The notes under the pieces: model-generated | Told to the model about the DNA's origin: nothing | The model's input: the letters and a program-made list of their open reading frames with translations, nothing else | The model's database searches: none | Program-made: the position numbers and the translations under genes | Shown here: piece by piece, positions 1 to 8,163 of the stretch | Layout: each line of letters opens with the position of its first letter | Numbering within the stretch: position 1 is the first letter of the stretch | Assembly (NCBI GenBank): GCA_965230265.1 | Contig: OZ245999.1 | Location: 3,038,001-3,102,000, forward strand | Origin: JAJFKX01 sp965230265 | GTDB taxonomy: Bacteria > Pseudomonadota > Gammaproteobacteria > Xanthomonadales > Wenzhouxiangellaceae | Reading direction: 5' to 3' | DNA length: 64,000 nucleotides

Positions 1-68
1 CATTGTCTGACTCTAACTCAGATAATATCCTCCGATGCAGGTTAAATAGTTCAATTCGCACACCAAGG

Positions 69-317
69 TTATTTTGCAAAAACCCCCCCTAAGTTATCAC
101 CTGCTTCCACCATAATCTGGTCAATTCTTGTCGCCATTGCAGCAATAGCTTCATTTTCCACCGCCTGCTGAACTTCGAGTTTGGTAGTTCCTAACGGCCT
201 GTGATCACTTGCATGCACTGTCAAGGTGAAAACGCTGCAAAGTATAAGAAGTGACTCTAAGTAAAATCTATACAATGAGGGCTGAGCTGGCTTACTTGAA
301 GGGTCAATTTTTTTCAT
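69..317 (-). CDS. Small exported hypothetical protein (82 aa)
   Basis: I do not recognise this family. The product starts with a lysine-containing segment and a hydrophobic stretch (about residues 16-35, ending near VHAS), which looks like a signal peptide, followed by about 45 mostly polar residues with a predicted helix (EVQQAVENEAIAAM). No cysteines or catalytic motif are visible in the mature part. It lies at the window edge in a region of gene debris, so it may itself be a truncated gene. The stop is within the window and the ATG has no strong ribosome binding site. Real but uncharacterised, or a remnant. Confidence 0.4.
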   Translation of the reverse strand: MKKIDPSSKPAQPSLYRFYLESLLILCSVFTLTVHASDHRPLGTTKLEVQQAVENEAIAAMATRIDQIMVEAGDNLGGVFAK

Positions 318-529
318 TCGATGTTCATAATAGGTTCAAAGTACGAAGTATTTAGTATACTACGATAGTTTTAGCCTAGTCAACGACCTGCACAGCAACC
401 ATTTGCCCCCCTTATCACAGTCAATGCGATTAACAATGGGCCCGCTTTTACCTCTGTTGGCAATGTTACAGCAACTTCATTTTGACGCCTTTCGATCCGG
501 TGTTAAGCAATAACACCGCCACCAGCACA

Positions 530-665
530 CCAAACAACGCGAATAAAAACAACCCAAGTAGTGTTGCTCGCTTCGATATCATCGAAACCTGTATGCTGGT
601 AAAAGTGGATACTGGTATGGTGAATAGAGCAGAGTAAGTGTCAAAACTTATTGATTTAATGGTGG
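530..665 (-). repeat. Direct repeat copy 1: relic of exoprotein 5' end and leader
   Basis: This segment matches 7752-7895 in the same orientation, with substitutions and small indels. On the minus strand it reads as a second start of the exoprotein (ATG at 582, MISKRATLLGLFLFALFG), after which the frame diverges and stops, so it is a dead 5' fragment plus upstream leader. Both copies end in the shared string TTGATTTAATGGTGG; in the other copy that string runs into the 3' end of tRNA-Phe. The flanks (318-529 and 666-737) hold no convincing gene. On the plus strand, 666-764 can be read as the end of another short ORF (ending ELEP). Confidence 0.7.
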
Positions 666-737
666 GCTATGATGGGGAAAGCTTAAACCAACTTTTCGAC
701 ACCTTAGCCCAGTGGAATTACTACCTAGAAAACCATT

Positions 738-1214
738 TTGAAGACTTACCGGAGCTGGAACCATGAGCACCAGCAATCAACAAGGTTGTCTCAGGCTTTC
801 GATATAGTCTCTGGCACAGCGAAACCGTCAACACAAAAAGAAAAACCGCTACCGCTTACCATACGGCTAACGCCAACCGAGCGTGCACGCCTTGAGAAGC
901 AAGCAGGCGATCAACCACTCAGTACGTTTATAAGAGGATGCCTGCTTGGCTCTCACGTTGCCAAACGCAGAAAAAGACGCAGACCGGAAGTGAATAACGA
1001 ACAGGCTGCCGCATTACTGGCAAGGCTTGGTCAATCCCGGCTGTCTTTCAACGTCAACCAATTAGCCAAACACGCTAATATGGGAATGCTGGATGTATCA
1101 AGAGATCTAGAGCAAGAACTAGAGGGTGCCTGCAAAGCAATTTATGCCATGCGTGATGCGCTGTTTATCGCGCTACGCCTGCAACCACCTAGCTCTAAAG
1201 ATGATCGCCGATGA
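738..1214 (+). CDS. MobC-like relaxosome accessory protein
   Basis: Members of this family help a relaxase bind and open the origin of transfer of a mobilisable plasmid or integrative element. Seen here: a ribbon-helix-helix-like N-terminal part (PLTIRLTPTERARLEKQA), a basic patch (AKRRKRRRP), and the typical MobC helix (LGQSRLSFNVNQLAKHANMG). The stop overlaps the start of the next ORF by four bases, as in mob operons. The first 25 or so residues do not look like MobC. An ATG in another frame at 764 overlaps the stop of an upstream ORF, which suggests an old frameshift near the 5' end. Its relaxase partner is broken, so the locus is probably not functional. Confidence 0.7.
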   Translation: MKTYRSWNHEHQQSTRLSQAFDIVSGTAKPSTQKEKPLPLTIRLTPTERARLEKQAGDQPLSTFIRGCLLGSHVAKRRKRRRPEVNNEQAAALLARLGQSRLSFNVNQLAKHANMGMLDVSRDLEQELEGACKAIYAMRDALFIALRLQPPSSKDDRR

Positions 1215-1693
1215 TCTTGCACGGCAACCAACGCGGCGGAGCCAAAGACTTAGCCATGCACTTACTCAAAGATGAAAACGAGCATGTCGAGGTGCATGAG
1301 CTACGCGGCTTTGTCTCCGATGATCTGGTATCAGCATTGAACGAAAGCTATGCAATCAGCAAAGGCACCCAAGCCCGGCAATTCTTGTTTTCGCTCAGTC
1401 TAAATCCACCATTAAAGGAAAACGTCTCTACAGAAGACTTTGAAAAAGACATGAGACAAGACGATATTGCTGAGCTATTGGGTATCACACCAACCGAAGC
1501 ATCTCTTTTGCTTCTTGGTCATCTCAGTCGCTTTAGTCTTGATAAGCTGCTCGACTTTCTAAAAAAGATAGATAAACAAAAAGGCCATATTGGTTCTTCT
1601 TTTGAAGGTTTTCTCAAAGAGCAAGGCGCACTTGAGGAGTCGGCAATCATATCAATGCAGCGCCTAGCAGATTGGCTAGCCAGAGAAGTTTAG
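1211..1693 (+). pseudogene. Mosaic ORF: relaxase start fused to two antitoxin-like fragments
   Basis: The first 75 or so residues (MILHGNQRGGAKDLAMHLL, HVEVHELRGFVSDDL, QFLFSLSLNPP) match the start of MobA/VirD2-type relaxases, which should continue for hundreds of residues. Near residue 77 it switches to a helix-turn-helix segment (DDIAELLGITPTEASLLLLG, RFSLDKLLDFL) like the HTH_37/XRE antitoxins, which often read AAELLG...GRFSLDRLLRFL. Near residue 120 it changes again to HIGSSFEGFLKEQGALEE, the usual N-terminus of a different XRE antitoxin family. The catalytic histidine cluster of the relaxase is absent. I read this as an in-frame scar of successive deletions; a functional fusion protein is less likely. 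Confidence 0.65.
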
Positions 1694-1770
1694 ATCAAAC
1701 CTGACAGCTATCTAATTTGAATTTGAAGAGCGACTAACTGACTATGTTTAACCAGGGCAGTTACACACAA

Positions 1771-2381
1771 TTATTTACAGGCTCTTTCATCCCAATACGA
1801 ACCGTTTTTAACCATCGTATTTAAGATAATTAGTTGCTTGCGCTGCAAGCAACTATCGCTACTTTCTTAGGTTTTCCTACTGCTACCATACGTTCATACA
1901 TCGGCTTTAACTTAGGGTGGCACTGTATCGCCGACATCAATAGTTGCCACCTCCTTCTTTAGTGCTTTAAGGGTATTACTGATTGATTTGTGCACTGTTT
2001 TTGGCATTCGTTTAAGCCGGTTTTTCTGCACTGTACTCATTTCCAAACACTGACTTCTTACTGTGAGTAAGTCACTGACAAGCCTTAGTTTTTCAGGCTT
2101 TAGTGGCGTTATCTCTGGTTTTAATACTTCACCAAAGTGAGCAATATCTTGTGCATCCAGCTTGTCTGTTTAGCCACTCGACCGCTTGCTTTTGCAAATA
2201 ATCTAATTTGTGGCAGGTTACATACCGATATGGGCAAACCTGCTTTGTCAGCAGCGCAAACAAAGTTCATTTCAAGCCGGCCAGTCGATTCGGCAAGCAC
2301 TTTTGTAGGTTTATATTGTTTGATAAACCAAACAGATTCTTTAATACCATCAGTATCATTACTAAACGATTTATAGAACAT
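1771..2381 (-). mobile_element. Degraded IS110-family transposase
   Basis: The 86-codon ORF at 2121-2381 carries part of the IS110 DEDD domain (NDTDGIKE, VLAESTGRLE, AGLPISVCNLPQIRLFAKAS). After VAK the match continues in another frame (DKLDAQDIAHFGE, then PLKPEKLRLVSDLLTVRSQ) to about 1920. It then jumps to the far C-terminus (HPKLKPMYERMVAVGKPKKV), and a last frame change gives QLIILNTMVKNGSYWDERAC and a stop at 1771-1773. The extreme N-terminus and most of the Tnp_20 domain are gone. It therefore has at least two frameshifts and one large internal deletion and cannot move by itself. No terminal repeats are expected for this family. Confidence 0.75.
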
Positions 2382-2533
2382 TAGGAACCATATGAAGAAA
2401 GATATAATGGCTTATCATGCGCTACTACTGCATTAATAGGCTACATTCTACAAGCGATGATCTATCATCTGTGTAATTTGAACTATCCAAATTGACAGCG
2501 TCTGGTTCTCACTTGGCCAGAATATTTCTCGCA

Positions 2534-2606
2534 CTGTCATAAAACTGTCATATAGTTGTCATAAACTCTCACGAACTGTCATATTACCTTCATTCTTTTG
2601 TAATAT
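2534..2606 (+). promoter_or_regulatory. Pho-box array and -10 for the porin gene
   Basis: Repeats of the Pho half-site CTGTCAT lie at 2534 and 2545, then TTGTCAT at 2556, CTCTCAC at 2566 and CTGTCAT at 2576, phased at 10-11 bp. This is the arrangement bound by dimers of phosphorylated PhoB. The last half-site sits 18 bp upstream of TAATAT (2601-2606), so it takes the place of a -35 box, as in known PhoB-activated promoters. The gene begins 87 bases further on. Induction by phosphate starvation is inferred. Confidence 0.8.
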
Positions 2607-2692
2607 CTAAACGTTGTTGTGCCTCTATTTTGGCTGATTAACCCTTACTTAGTTTAGACCCTTATTTTTAAATAACAGCAGAGGACATCTCC

Positions 2693-4201
2693 TTGAAGAT
2701 TAAACCTACCGCATTATTGATTAGCGTTGCTTTACTCGGCGGAAGTGTAATGCCAGCCCATGCTAACAATGAAGCTGTGTTGAGCTTAATAAAAATCTTG
2801 CACGACAAGGGCACCATCACCGCAGAAGATTATGATTTAATTCTAAAAGCAGCGGAATCTTCCACGGCAGCAGAATCTTCCACGACAGCGGAATCTTCCA
2901 CGCAACCTGGAATTGAAAAGATCGTTGAGCGTAAAGTTGATGAGGCAATTGACCTTAAACTTAATCAGGAGTTCGACGCTAAAACGGAGCAAGTCGTTGC
3001 TCAACAGGTTGATAAGAAAGTAGATGAACTCCCTGTGAAGGTCAGCCATGGTGATAAAGGGTTTCGTCTCGAATCACGCGACGGCAACTGGCAAACTAAC
3101 ATTCAGTTTCGTGCGCAAGCGCGTTTTACCACCCCAACGTCAGGGGACCCTCGTCAACTCGATAATTTTGATGCTGAGAGCGAGAATACTTTCGAACTTC
3201 GACGTGCACGTTTAAAGATCGGCGGTCATGGCTTTCGACCTTGGCTTGGTTATTACTTTGAGGCCGACTGGCAACCCACTCGCGACTCAGATGACGATGC
3301 AGCTGCTGCAAGCACACGCCTACTTGACTGGCGTATCACCTTAGATAAATACGAAGAGATAGGCTTACGTCTTGGCCAGTGGAAAATCGATTACAATCGC
3401 GAACGAGTTGATTCTTCTGGTCGTCAACAGTTTGTTGAGCGCTCAATAGTCAATCGCATCTTCACTATTGACCGTCAAGTTGGTGCACAGTTGCGAGGTC
3501 ACTTATTTAAAGGAACACATGCTGACTTACGTTATTACGCTGGCGTATTTACAGGTGAAGGCCGTGGCGTAAGTAATGATGATAGTGATTTGCTGTATGC
3601 AGGCAGACTGCAATGGAACTTCCTTGGCCGCGACCTTGCCCTAAAACAAACTGATGTAGAATATACCGAAAAACCAACTGCAAGCGTATCATTCGCTGCT
3701 GCATCAACCAGCGGTCGCTGTACCCGTTGGTCATCTAGTGGTTGCGGTAATCTTGATGGCTTCCTAAGTCCTGCTGATGCACAAGATGGACAATACGAAA
3801 TTGATCAATGGACGCAAGGTACTGCATTTAAATGGAGAGGGTTTTCTTGGCAGCAAGAATATCACCATAAAACGATTGACGACACCATTAACAACACCTC
3901 AAGTGATTTGACAGGTGGTTATGCACAAGTCGGCTATTTCTTCCATCACCTTATTCCTGCGGTACCAAAACAACTCGAACTTGCGGTTCGCTACGCTTTT
4001 GTAGAAGAGCCGAATGAGATTGATATCGCGCTAGAGAACAAACGTGAAGAGTTTACAATCGGCGCAAATTGGTTTCTTTTTGGTGCCGGTCATAACAACA
4101 AAATCACTGTAGATTTCTCCCATCTAACCTTGGATGATGCGTTTGCAAACCGTAATGTTAACGAAAATAGATTTCGCGTGCAGTATGATGTCTCGCTTTA
4201 A
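2693..4201 (+). CDS. OprP/OprO-type phosphate-selective porin
   Basis: Outer-membrane porin of the phosphate-selective OprO/OprP family, expected to pass phosphate or polyphosphate into the periplasm as a trimer. It has a signal peptide (cleavage near AHA-NN), a short N-terminal helix (LSLIKILHDKGTITAEDYDL) found in many OprP relatives, a coiled-coil spacer (residues 75-120), then a 16-strand-like barrel from about 125 to the end with alternating aromatic strands (GYYFEADWQP, GLRLGQWKID, ERSIVNRIF). It ends in an aromatic-poor strand (RFRVQYDVSL). Length, about 500 residues, is slightly above OprP. A tandem triplet of AESSTx repeats lies between helix and coiled coil. The Pho boxes upstream support a phosphate role; substrate is inferred. 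Confidence 0.85.
   Translation: MKIKPTALLISVALLGGSVMPAHANNEAVLSLIKILHDKGTITAEDYDLILKAAESSTAAESSTTAESSTQPGIEKIVERKVDEAIDLKLNQEFDAKTEQVVAQQVDKKVDELPVKVSHGDKGFRLESRDGNWQTNIQFRAQARFTTPTSGDPRQLDNFDAESENTFELRRARLKIGGHGFRPWLGYYFEADWQPTRDSDDDAAAASTRLLDWRITLDKYEEIGLRLGQWKIDYNRERVDSSGRQQFVERSIVNRIFTIDRQVGAQLRGHLFKGTHADLRYYAGVFTGEGRGVSNDDSDLLYAGRLQWNFLGRDLALKQTDVEYTEKPTASVSFAAASTSGRCTRWSSSGCGNLDGFLSPADAQDGQYEIDQWTQGTAFKWRGFSWQQEYHHKTIDDTINNTSSDLTGGYAQVGYFFHHLIPAVPKQLELAVRYAFVEEPNEIDIALENKREEFTIGANWFLFGAGHNNKITVDFSHLTLDDAFANRNVNENRFRVQYDVSL
2852..2905 (+). repeat. Three tandem 18-bp repeats within the porin gene
   Basis: Three near-identical 18-base units, each containing AGAATCTTCCAC or GGAATCTTCCAC, encode the hexapeptide-like series AAESST, AAESST, TAESST in the spacer between the signal-proximal helix and the coiled coil. 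Unit size is a multiple of three, so gain or loss changes spacer length without breaking the frame. Confidence 0.8.
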
Positions 4202-4236
4202 ACCAGCCTAAAGTTCAATCTGGTAAAACATTATCA

Positions 4237-4276
4237 AAAAAGTCCTGCTCTACTATTTAGTACAGGACTTTTATTA
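4237..4276 (+). terminator. Intrinsic terminator after the porin gene
   Basis: Inverted repeat AAAGTCCTG ... CAGGACTTT with a loop of about 15 bases, followed by a T-rich stretch, 35 bases after the porin stop codon. Confidence 0.75.
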
Positions 4277-4313
4277 TTGTTATATAGTTAATGTAATTAA
4301 GGCACTCCTGTCT

Positions 4314-4535
4314 CATATCACGGAACACAGAGTTAGAGGTAAGGCGAATATCGCTCTTTTTGAAGATGATTCAGAAAACATTCTAGAAAAGGTCATCGAG
4401 AAATATTTACAAGGCAGCAATACTAAATTATCAGCCTGGCTTTTAAGCAGGAAAAAAAACGAGTATTCCATTAAAATAAGTCCTATCTCGATAAACGCCT
4501 GGGACTTTTCAAAAAGGATGCTGCGTAAATCATGA
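4314..4535 (+). pseudogene. 3' fragment of a pyridoxamine-5'-phosphate-oxidase-like gene
   Basis: An open stretch with no start codon translates to HITEHRVRGKANIALFEDD, then ILEKVIEKYLQG, and ends ISPISINAWDFSKRML plus two residues before TGA at 4533-4535. The closing block (ISP-S---WDFSKRM) is characteristic of the C-terminus of flavin-binding pyridoxamine 5'-phosphate oxidase-like proteins. The whole 5' part is missing: the match begins directly downstream of the porin terminator. An 80-codon ORF on the opposite strand is only the shadow of this fragment. Confidence 0.6.
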
Positions 4536-4692
4536 TTGCTCGTTGTTAAAAGCACCGCATAACAAGCCCCACATGGCTATTCGAGTTGTGCGTAAGTAGA
4601 GTTTGTAGCACTCTTCCTTGTTACCTATTTTTAACAAAACTGATGTGGTCGGGCCTATTAGTACGGCCTAGTTAAGAGTTATTATGCCTAAT

Positions 4693-4898
4693 TCATGCGG
4701 CCGATTCTGCTTCATATTGATTAGGGCTTTTATATCCCAACGATGAATGCAGTCGATACGGATTATAAAACATCGTAATGTAACTCAATACATGACGTTG
4801 AGCTTGCTGTCGGGTTTGATAACATCGTCATTGAACACGTTCGGTTTTCAAACGACCAAAAAAGCTTTCAGCGACTGCATTATCCCAATTTGCCCCTT
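4693..4898 (-). mobile_element. 3' remnant of an IS3-family transposase (orfB end)
   Basis: Read on the minus strand from about 4898, the sequence gives GANWDNAVAESFFGRLKTER, the third catalytic block (the E of the DDE triad) of IS3-type integrases. It is followed by a stop codon inside the frame, then QQAQRHVLSYITMFYNPYRL and HSSLGYKSPNQYE to a TGA at 4693-4695. Only about 65 codons remain and the 5' end abuts the exoprotein gene. The region 4536-4692 beyond it holds no gene I can support. Confidence 0.8.
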
Positions 4899-7807
4899 TT
4901 CATCATGCGCGCCCCTGCCATAAGCGTCAGCACCAGCATAATCAAAAGCCCCCACCGGTTTAGTATTGGTACGTCCTCTGGAATGGTCGGCTGAATGGTC
5001 ATCACTGAAAAATCGGCCGATACACCACCAACAGTCAGGGTTGCTGTGAATACAGCTCCCAATGCATTACCCACGGTTAAGCGAACGGCAATCGCATCTG
5101 CATTATTCACGATGCCGTCAGCTGCGGTAAACGGGGCGCCATTGATTGAGTATTCGCCGCCGATAATCGAGACCGGCGCATCTGAATTAATACCCGAGAT
5201 AGTCACTTGTGCTGAAGTTACGGTTGTATTGGGCAGGATGTCGAATTGTTGTGGGAAATTGAAGGCATCGGGTATCAGGTCTTCAGCCAGTGTTGTAACG
5301 CTAAACGTATCCATCACACCGCCAATGTCCAATAAAGTATCAGTGGTGGTCGAAAAATCGGCTGACGAGGTTTGTTGCAGCGTGACCGACTGCCCCTCAC
5401 TAACAGTGCCATCAGCAGCAGTGAAAGGGCCACCATCTATTGCATATTCACCACCAGTCACGCTGATGGGGACAGCGATTTCGATGCCGCTGACGGTGAT
5501 GGCGTCTGAAGTGATTAATGTGCTTAATTCCACATCGGTTTGATCAGTAAAACTGAAGGCATCAGGCGTTTGATCGGCGTCGCGTGTGGTGACGCTAAAC
5601 GTACCTATCACACCGCCAATGTCCAACACAGTATCGGTAGTGGTTGAAAAATCGGCTGATGAAGTCTGCTGCAGGCTGACCATTTGCCCCGCTGTGACCA
5701 TGCCATCAACAGCGGTGAACGGGCCGCCGTCTATCGAGTACTCACCCCCCAGCACACTAATGGCCGTGGTGGTATTAATCCCGCTTACCATAATCGTATT
5801 TGATGTGGTCAATGTGCTTAATTCCACATCGGTTTGATCGGTAAAACTGAAAGCATCAGGCGTTGGGTCTTCGTCAAAGGTGGTGACACTGAAGGTGTCT
5901 GTCACAGTGCCAATCTGCAATACGGTGTCTGTGGTGGTGGAAAAATTGGCCGAAGACGTTTGCTGCAGCACTACCGTTTGACCTGAGTTGACCAGCCCAT
6001 CGGCAGCGGTGAATGGACCGCCATCAATGGCATACTGACCACCAGTGACGCCAATGGTCGTGGCGGCATCAATGCCGCTGACGGTAATCGGATTTGAGGT
6101 GCTCAACGTGTTCAACGGTATATCAACCTGATCAACAAAGCTGAAAGCATCCGGCACATGATCGCCATCCAATGTGGTCACGGTGACAGAATCCATCAGC
6201 CCGTCAAAGTCCACATCGGTCGCTGTCGTGACCGTCGCAACCAAGTTCCAGATCTGATCGCCGTCGGTAAAGCCATCGCTTAAACCCCGTATCACAATGG
6301 GCTGTGGCACATCCCAATCCTCTGGCTGGATGGTGGCGGGTGCGGAGACGATTTCCGCTTCGGTGTTGTCCAGGGTGTAACCCAGCGTGACCTCGCCTCT
6401 GGGAACGCCGTCCAGCACCAGGTTGATGGTGGTGGTTGTGCCAGTTTCACTCACCTGGTTGCCTGCGGTCGGAGACAAGCTGACCCCTGGCGTTCCCAGT
6501 ACCTGAACAACAAGATCATTATCAATCGTGGTGGCGAAACGACCGGGGGGCGTCTGCACAATCGGTGTGCCGTTGATGGTGCCGGGGCCATCATTACTGA
6601 TCAGCTCAAACCGTGTTCCGGTGGGCACAGTTGCAGGTGGGTCAACGATAAGGGTGCCATTGAAATCAATGGTTGAACTGGCCCCTCCAATCACGCGGAG
6701 TTGAGCAAAATCTACGCTGCTGTTAATCCCGAGGTTAAACATAGCACCGGCATCAACGTCAAAACCACCAGCGGCCATGCTGCCAGCCGAGACGTCAAAC
6801 AAGGCACCAGCACCAGCGTTAAAATCACCAGCGGCCATGCCGTCAATCGTGCCCACAGCCAATTGACCAGTACTCAGGTTAATATCACCACCGACACTCA
6901 GGTTTAATGTTCCTAGCGTGGTCGAGGTGGTCAAGACACTACCAAAGTTCACATTACCAGCGGCTCTGATGCTGATGCTGCCAATTCCAGTGCTTCTGAC
7001 GGCAGTGCCGAAAGAATGGTTGAAATCACGAGCGATGATGTCGATGTCCCCCGCTCCAGATGAAATCGTCGCTGTACCACCCAGGCCCATGTCCTGGAAG
7101 GTGGGAAATCCACTCCTGATCTCTCCCGATAAAGACAACTCGCCAGGAGAATTCACAGAGGCCAACAGTAGATTGCTGCCGGAAATAGAGGTATCGAGGA
7201 TCGTGCTGGCCAAACCTACTCCGTTCCCAATCAAGCCCAGTGCGCCAGGTGCAAACAGCAGAGGTCCGGTGACAATGACTGCGCCAGTGGCGTCGATATG
7301 GCGAAAAGCGTCCGGTGCTGCTGCAGTCAGTACCTCACCTATCTGGGGTACACTTAAAAATACGACGTTATCCGAAAAAACAACACCGTCGGTAGCGGCG
7401 AAATAAAGGTCGCCCGAAATATCCACAGTGGTATTTGGGCCAATCTGGATGCCGTCCGGATCGAGCAGATAGATGTTGGCCCCTGGAATCGTGGTGCGAA
7501 ACAGCCCGTCTATATTGGTCGTCATGCCGCCAGTGACTCTGAAGACAATATTCTGAACACTCGCCGGCCCCGAGAAGGTGACGGATTCGCCGGCATTAAT
7601 ATTAAAGTCGTCGAAGCTGTGATAGAGATTGTTGCCTATCTGCTGCGCTAAGGTTGACGTAACTTGGTAATCTGGCCCAATCAGGGTTTGTGCAACGCCC
7701 AGGGTTCCGTCGGTGGAGACTTGTGCCGCAACGGGTTGAGCCTGCGTTAGGCCAAACAACGTGAATAAAAACAATCCAAGTAGTGTTGCTCGCTTCGACA
7801 TAATCAT
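4880..7807 (-). CDS. Filamentous-haemagglutinin-like exoprotein with IPTL-CTERM-like tail
   Basis: Large secreted protein (about 975 aa from the ATG at 7807; an in-frame ATG lies upstream at 7840). After a signal peptide ending near VAAQ it has the TpsA/haemagglutinin-activity N-terminal domain (QQIGNNLYHSFDDFNI, NIVFRVTGG, IYLLDPDGIQIGP), which normally directs export through a TpsB partner; none is in the window. Then come a beta-helix-like middle, a Calx-beta-like domain (about 455-560), four 98-residue repeats, and a C-terminal VPILNRWGLL / hydrophobic / MMKR tail resembling the IPTL-CTERM sorting signal. The last codons (KLG, stop) come from the adjoining IS3-type sequence, so the natural stop codon has been lost. 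Likely an adhesin or surface matrix protein; the role is inferred. Confidence 0.75.
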   Translation of the reverse strand: MIMSKRATLLGLFLFTLFGLTQAQPVAAQVSTDGTLGVAQTLIGPDYQVTSTLAQQIGNNLYHSFDDFNINAGESVTFSGPASVQNIVFRVTGGMTTNIDGLFRTTIPGANIYLLDPDGIQIGPNTTVDISGDLYFAATDGVVFSDNVVFLSVPQIGEVLTAAAPDAFRHIDATGAVIVTGPLLFAPGALGLIGNGVGLASTILDTSISGSNLLLASVNSPGELSLSGEIRSGFPTFQDMGLGGTATISSGAGDIDIIARDFNHSFGTAVRSTGIGSISIRAAGNVNFGSVLTTSTTLGTLNLSVGGDINLSTGQLAVGTIDGMAAGDFNAGAGALFDVSAGSMAAGGFDVDAGAMFNLGINSSVDFAQLRVIGGASSTIDFNGTLIVDPPATVPTGTRFELISNDGPGTINGTPIVQTPPGRFATTIDNDLVVQVLGTPGVSLSPTAGNQVSETGTTTTINLVLDGVPRGEVTLGYTLDNTEAEIVSAPATIQPEDWDVPQPIVIRGLSDGFTDGDQIWNLVATVTTATDVDFDGLMDSVTVTTLDGDHVPDAFSFVDQVDIPLNTLSTSNPITVSGIDAATTIGVTGGQYAIDGGPFTAADGLVNSGQTVVLQQTSSANFSTTTDTVLQIGTVTDTFSVTTFDEDPTPDAFSFTDQTDVELSTLTTSNTIMVSGINTTTAISVLGGEYSIDGGPFTAVDGMVTAGQMVSLQQTSSADFSTTTDTVLDIGGVIGTFSVTTRDADQTPDAFSFTDQTDVELSTLITSDAITVSGIEIAVPISVTGGEYAIDGGPFTAADGTVSEGQSVTLQQTSSADFSTTTDTLLDIGGVMDTFSVTTLAEDLIPDAFNFPQQFDILPNTTVTSAQVTISGINSDAPVSIIGGEYSINGAPFTAADGIVNNADAIAVRLTVGNALGAVFTATLTVGGVSADFSVMTIQPTIPEDVPILNRWGLLIMLVLTLMAGARMMKRGKLG
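4985..6160 (-). repeat. Four 294-bp coding repeats in the exoprotein
   Basis: The anchor encoding DAF recurs at about 6148, 5854, 5560 and 5266, exactly 294 bases apart, giving 98-residue units with the shared blocks VSGI, GG-Y-IDGGPFTA-DG and LQQTSSA-FSTTTDT. The inner units are the most alike; the one nearest the C-terminus is the most diverged and loses the QQTSSA block. Confidence 0.9.
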
Positions 7808-7889
7808 AAAGATGTAAGCTGGAAAAATAGATACTAGCATGGGGAGCAGAGCTGAGAAAACGCCCAGTGTGCGTAAGCTATTGATTTAA

Positions 7890-7895
<6 letters not shown>
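7752..7895 (-). repeat. Direct repeat copy 2: intact exoprotein 5' end and leader
   Basis: Counterpart of the repeat at 530-665. This copy includes the live start of the exoprotein gene and its leader, and its far end overlaps the last six bases of tRNA-Phe including the encoded CCA. The two copies bracket about 7.1 kb. Confidence 0.7.
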
Positions 7896-7965
<70 letters not shown>

Positions 7966-8131
7966 AGCGAGAAATAACAAGACTACCGGAACACGGTAGC
8001 CGCATATTAGACCTCTCTGACGAGACAATGTCAACTTCCCTGTGAGCAAAGCCTAATGAAAAAACAGCGGCGCAAATAGAAGTTATCAAAGCATTATTAC
8101 TGACACTTAAGAGTGCCTTCTGAAAAACTTG

Positions 8132-8153
8132 TATTTAGACATTTAACTAAATA
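8132..8153 (+). promoter_or_regulatory. Candidate SdpR operator
   Basis: Perfect 7-bp inverted repeat TATTTAG, 8-base spacer, CTAAATA, ending 10 bases before the sdpR-like ATG. ArsR/SdpR regulators bind dyads of this kind over their own promoters. Autoregulation is inferred. Confidence 0.45.
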
Positions 8154-8163
8154 TCATATAACT

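Noticed and set aside
5..17. TCTGACTCTAAC also found in the CU-rich linker of the RNA units
   Set aside because: Only twelve bases match, and no hairpin or terminator accompanies it, so chance is sufficient.
4313..4555. 80-codon ORF on the minus strand
   Set aside because: It is antisense to the flavin-oxidase-like fragment, whose plus-strand frame has recognisable conserved blocks.
4558..4626. Integron attC-like pair TAACAAG ... CTTGTTA
   Set aside because: The outer cores do not fit the RYYYAAC / GTTRRRY consensus and no L-boxes are visible.
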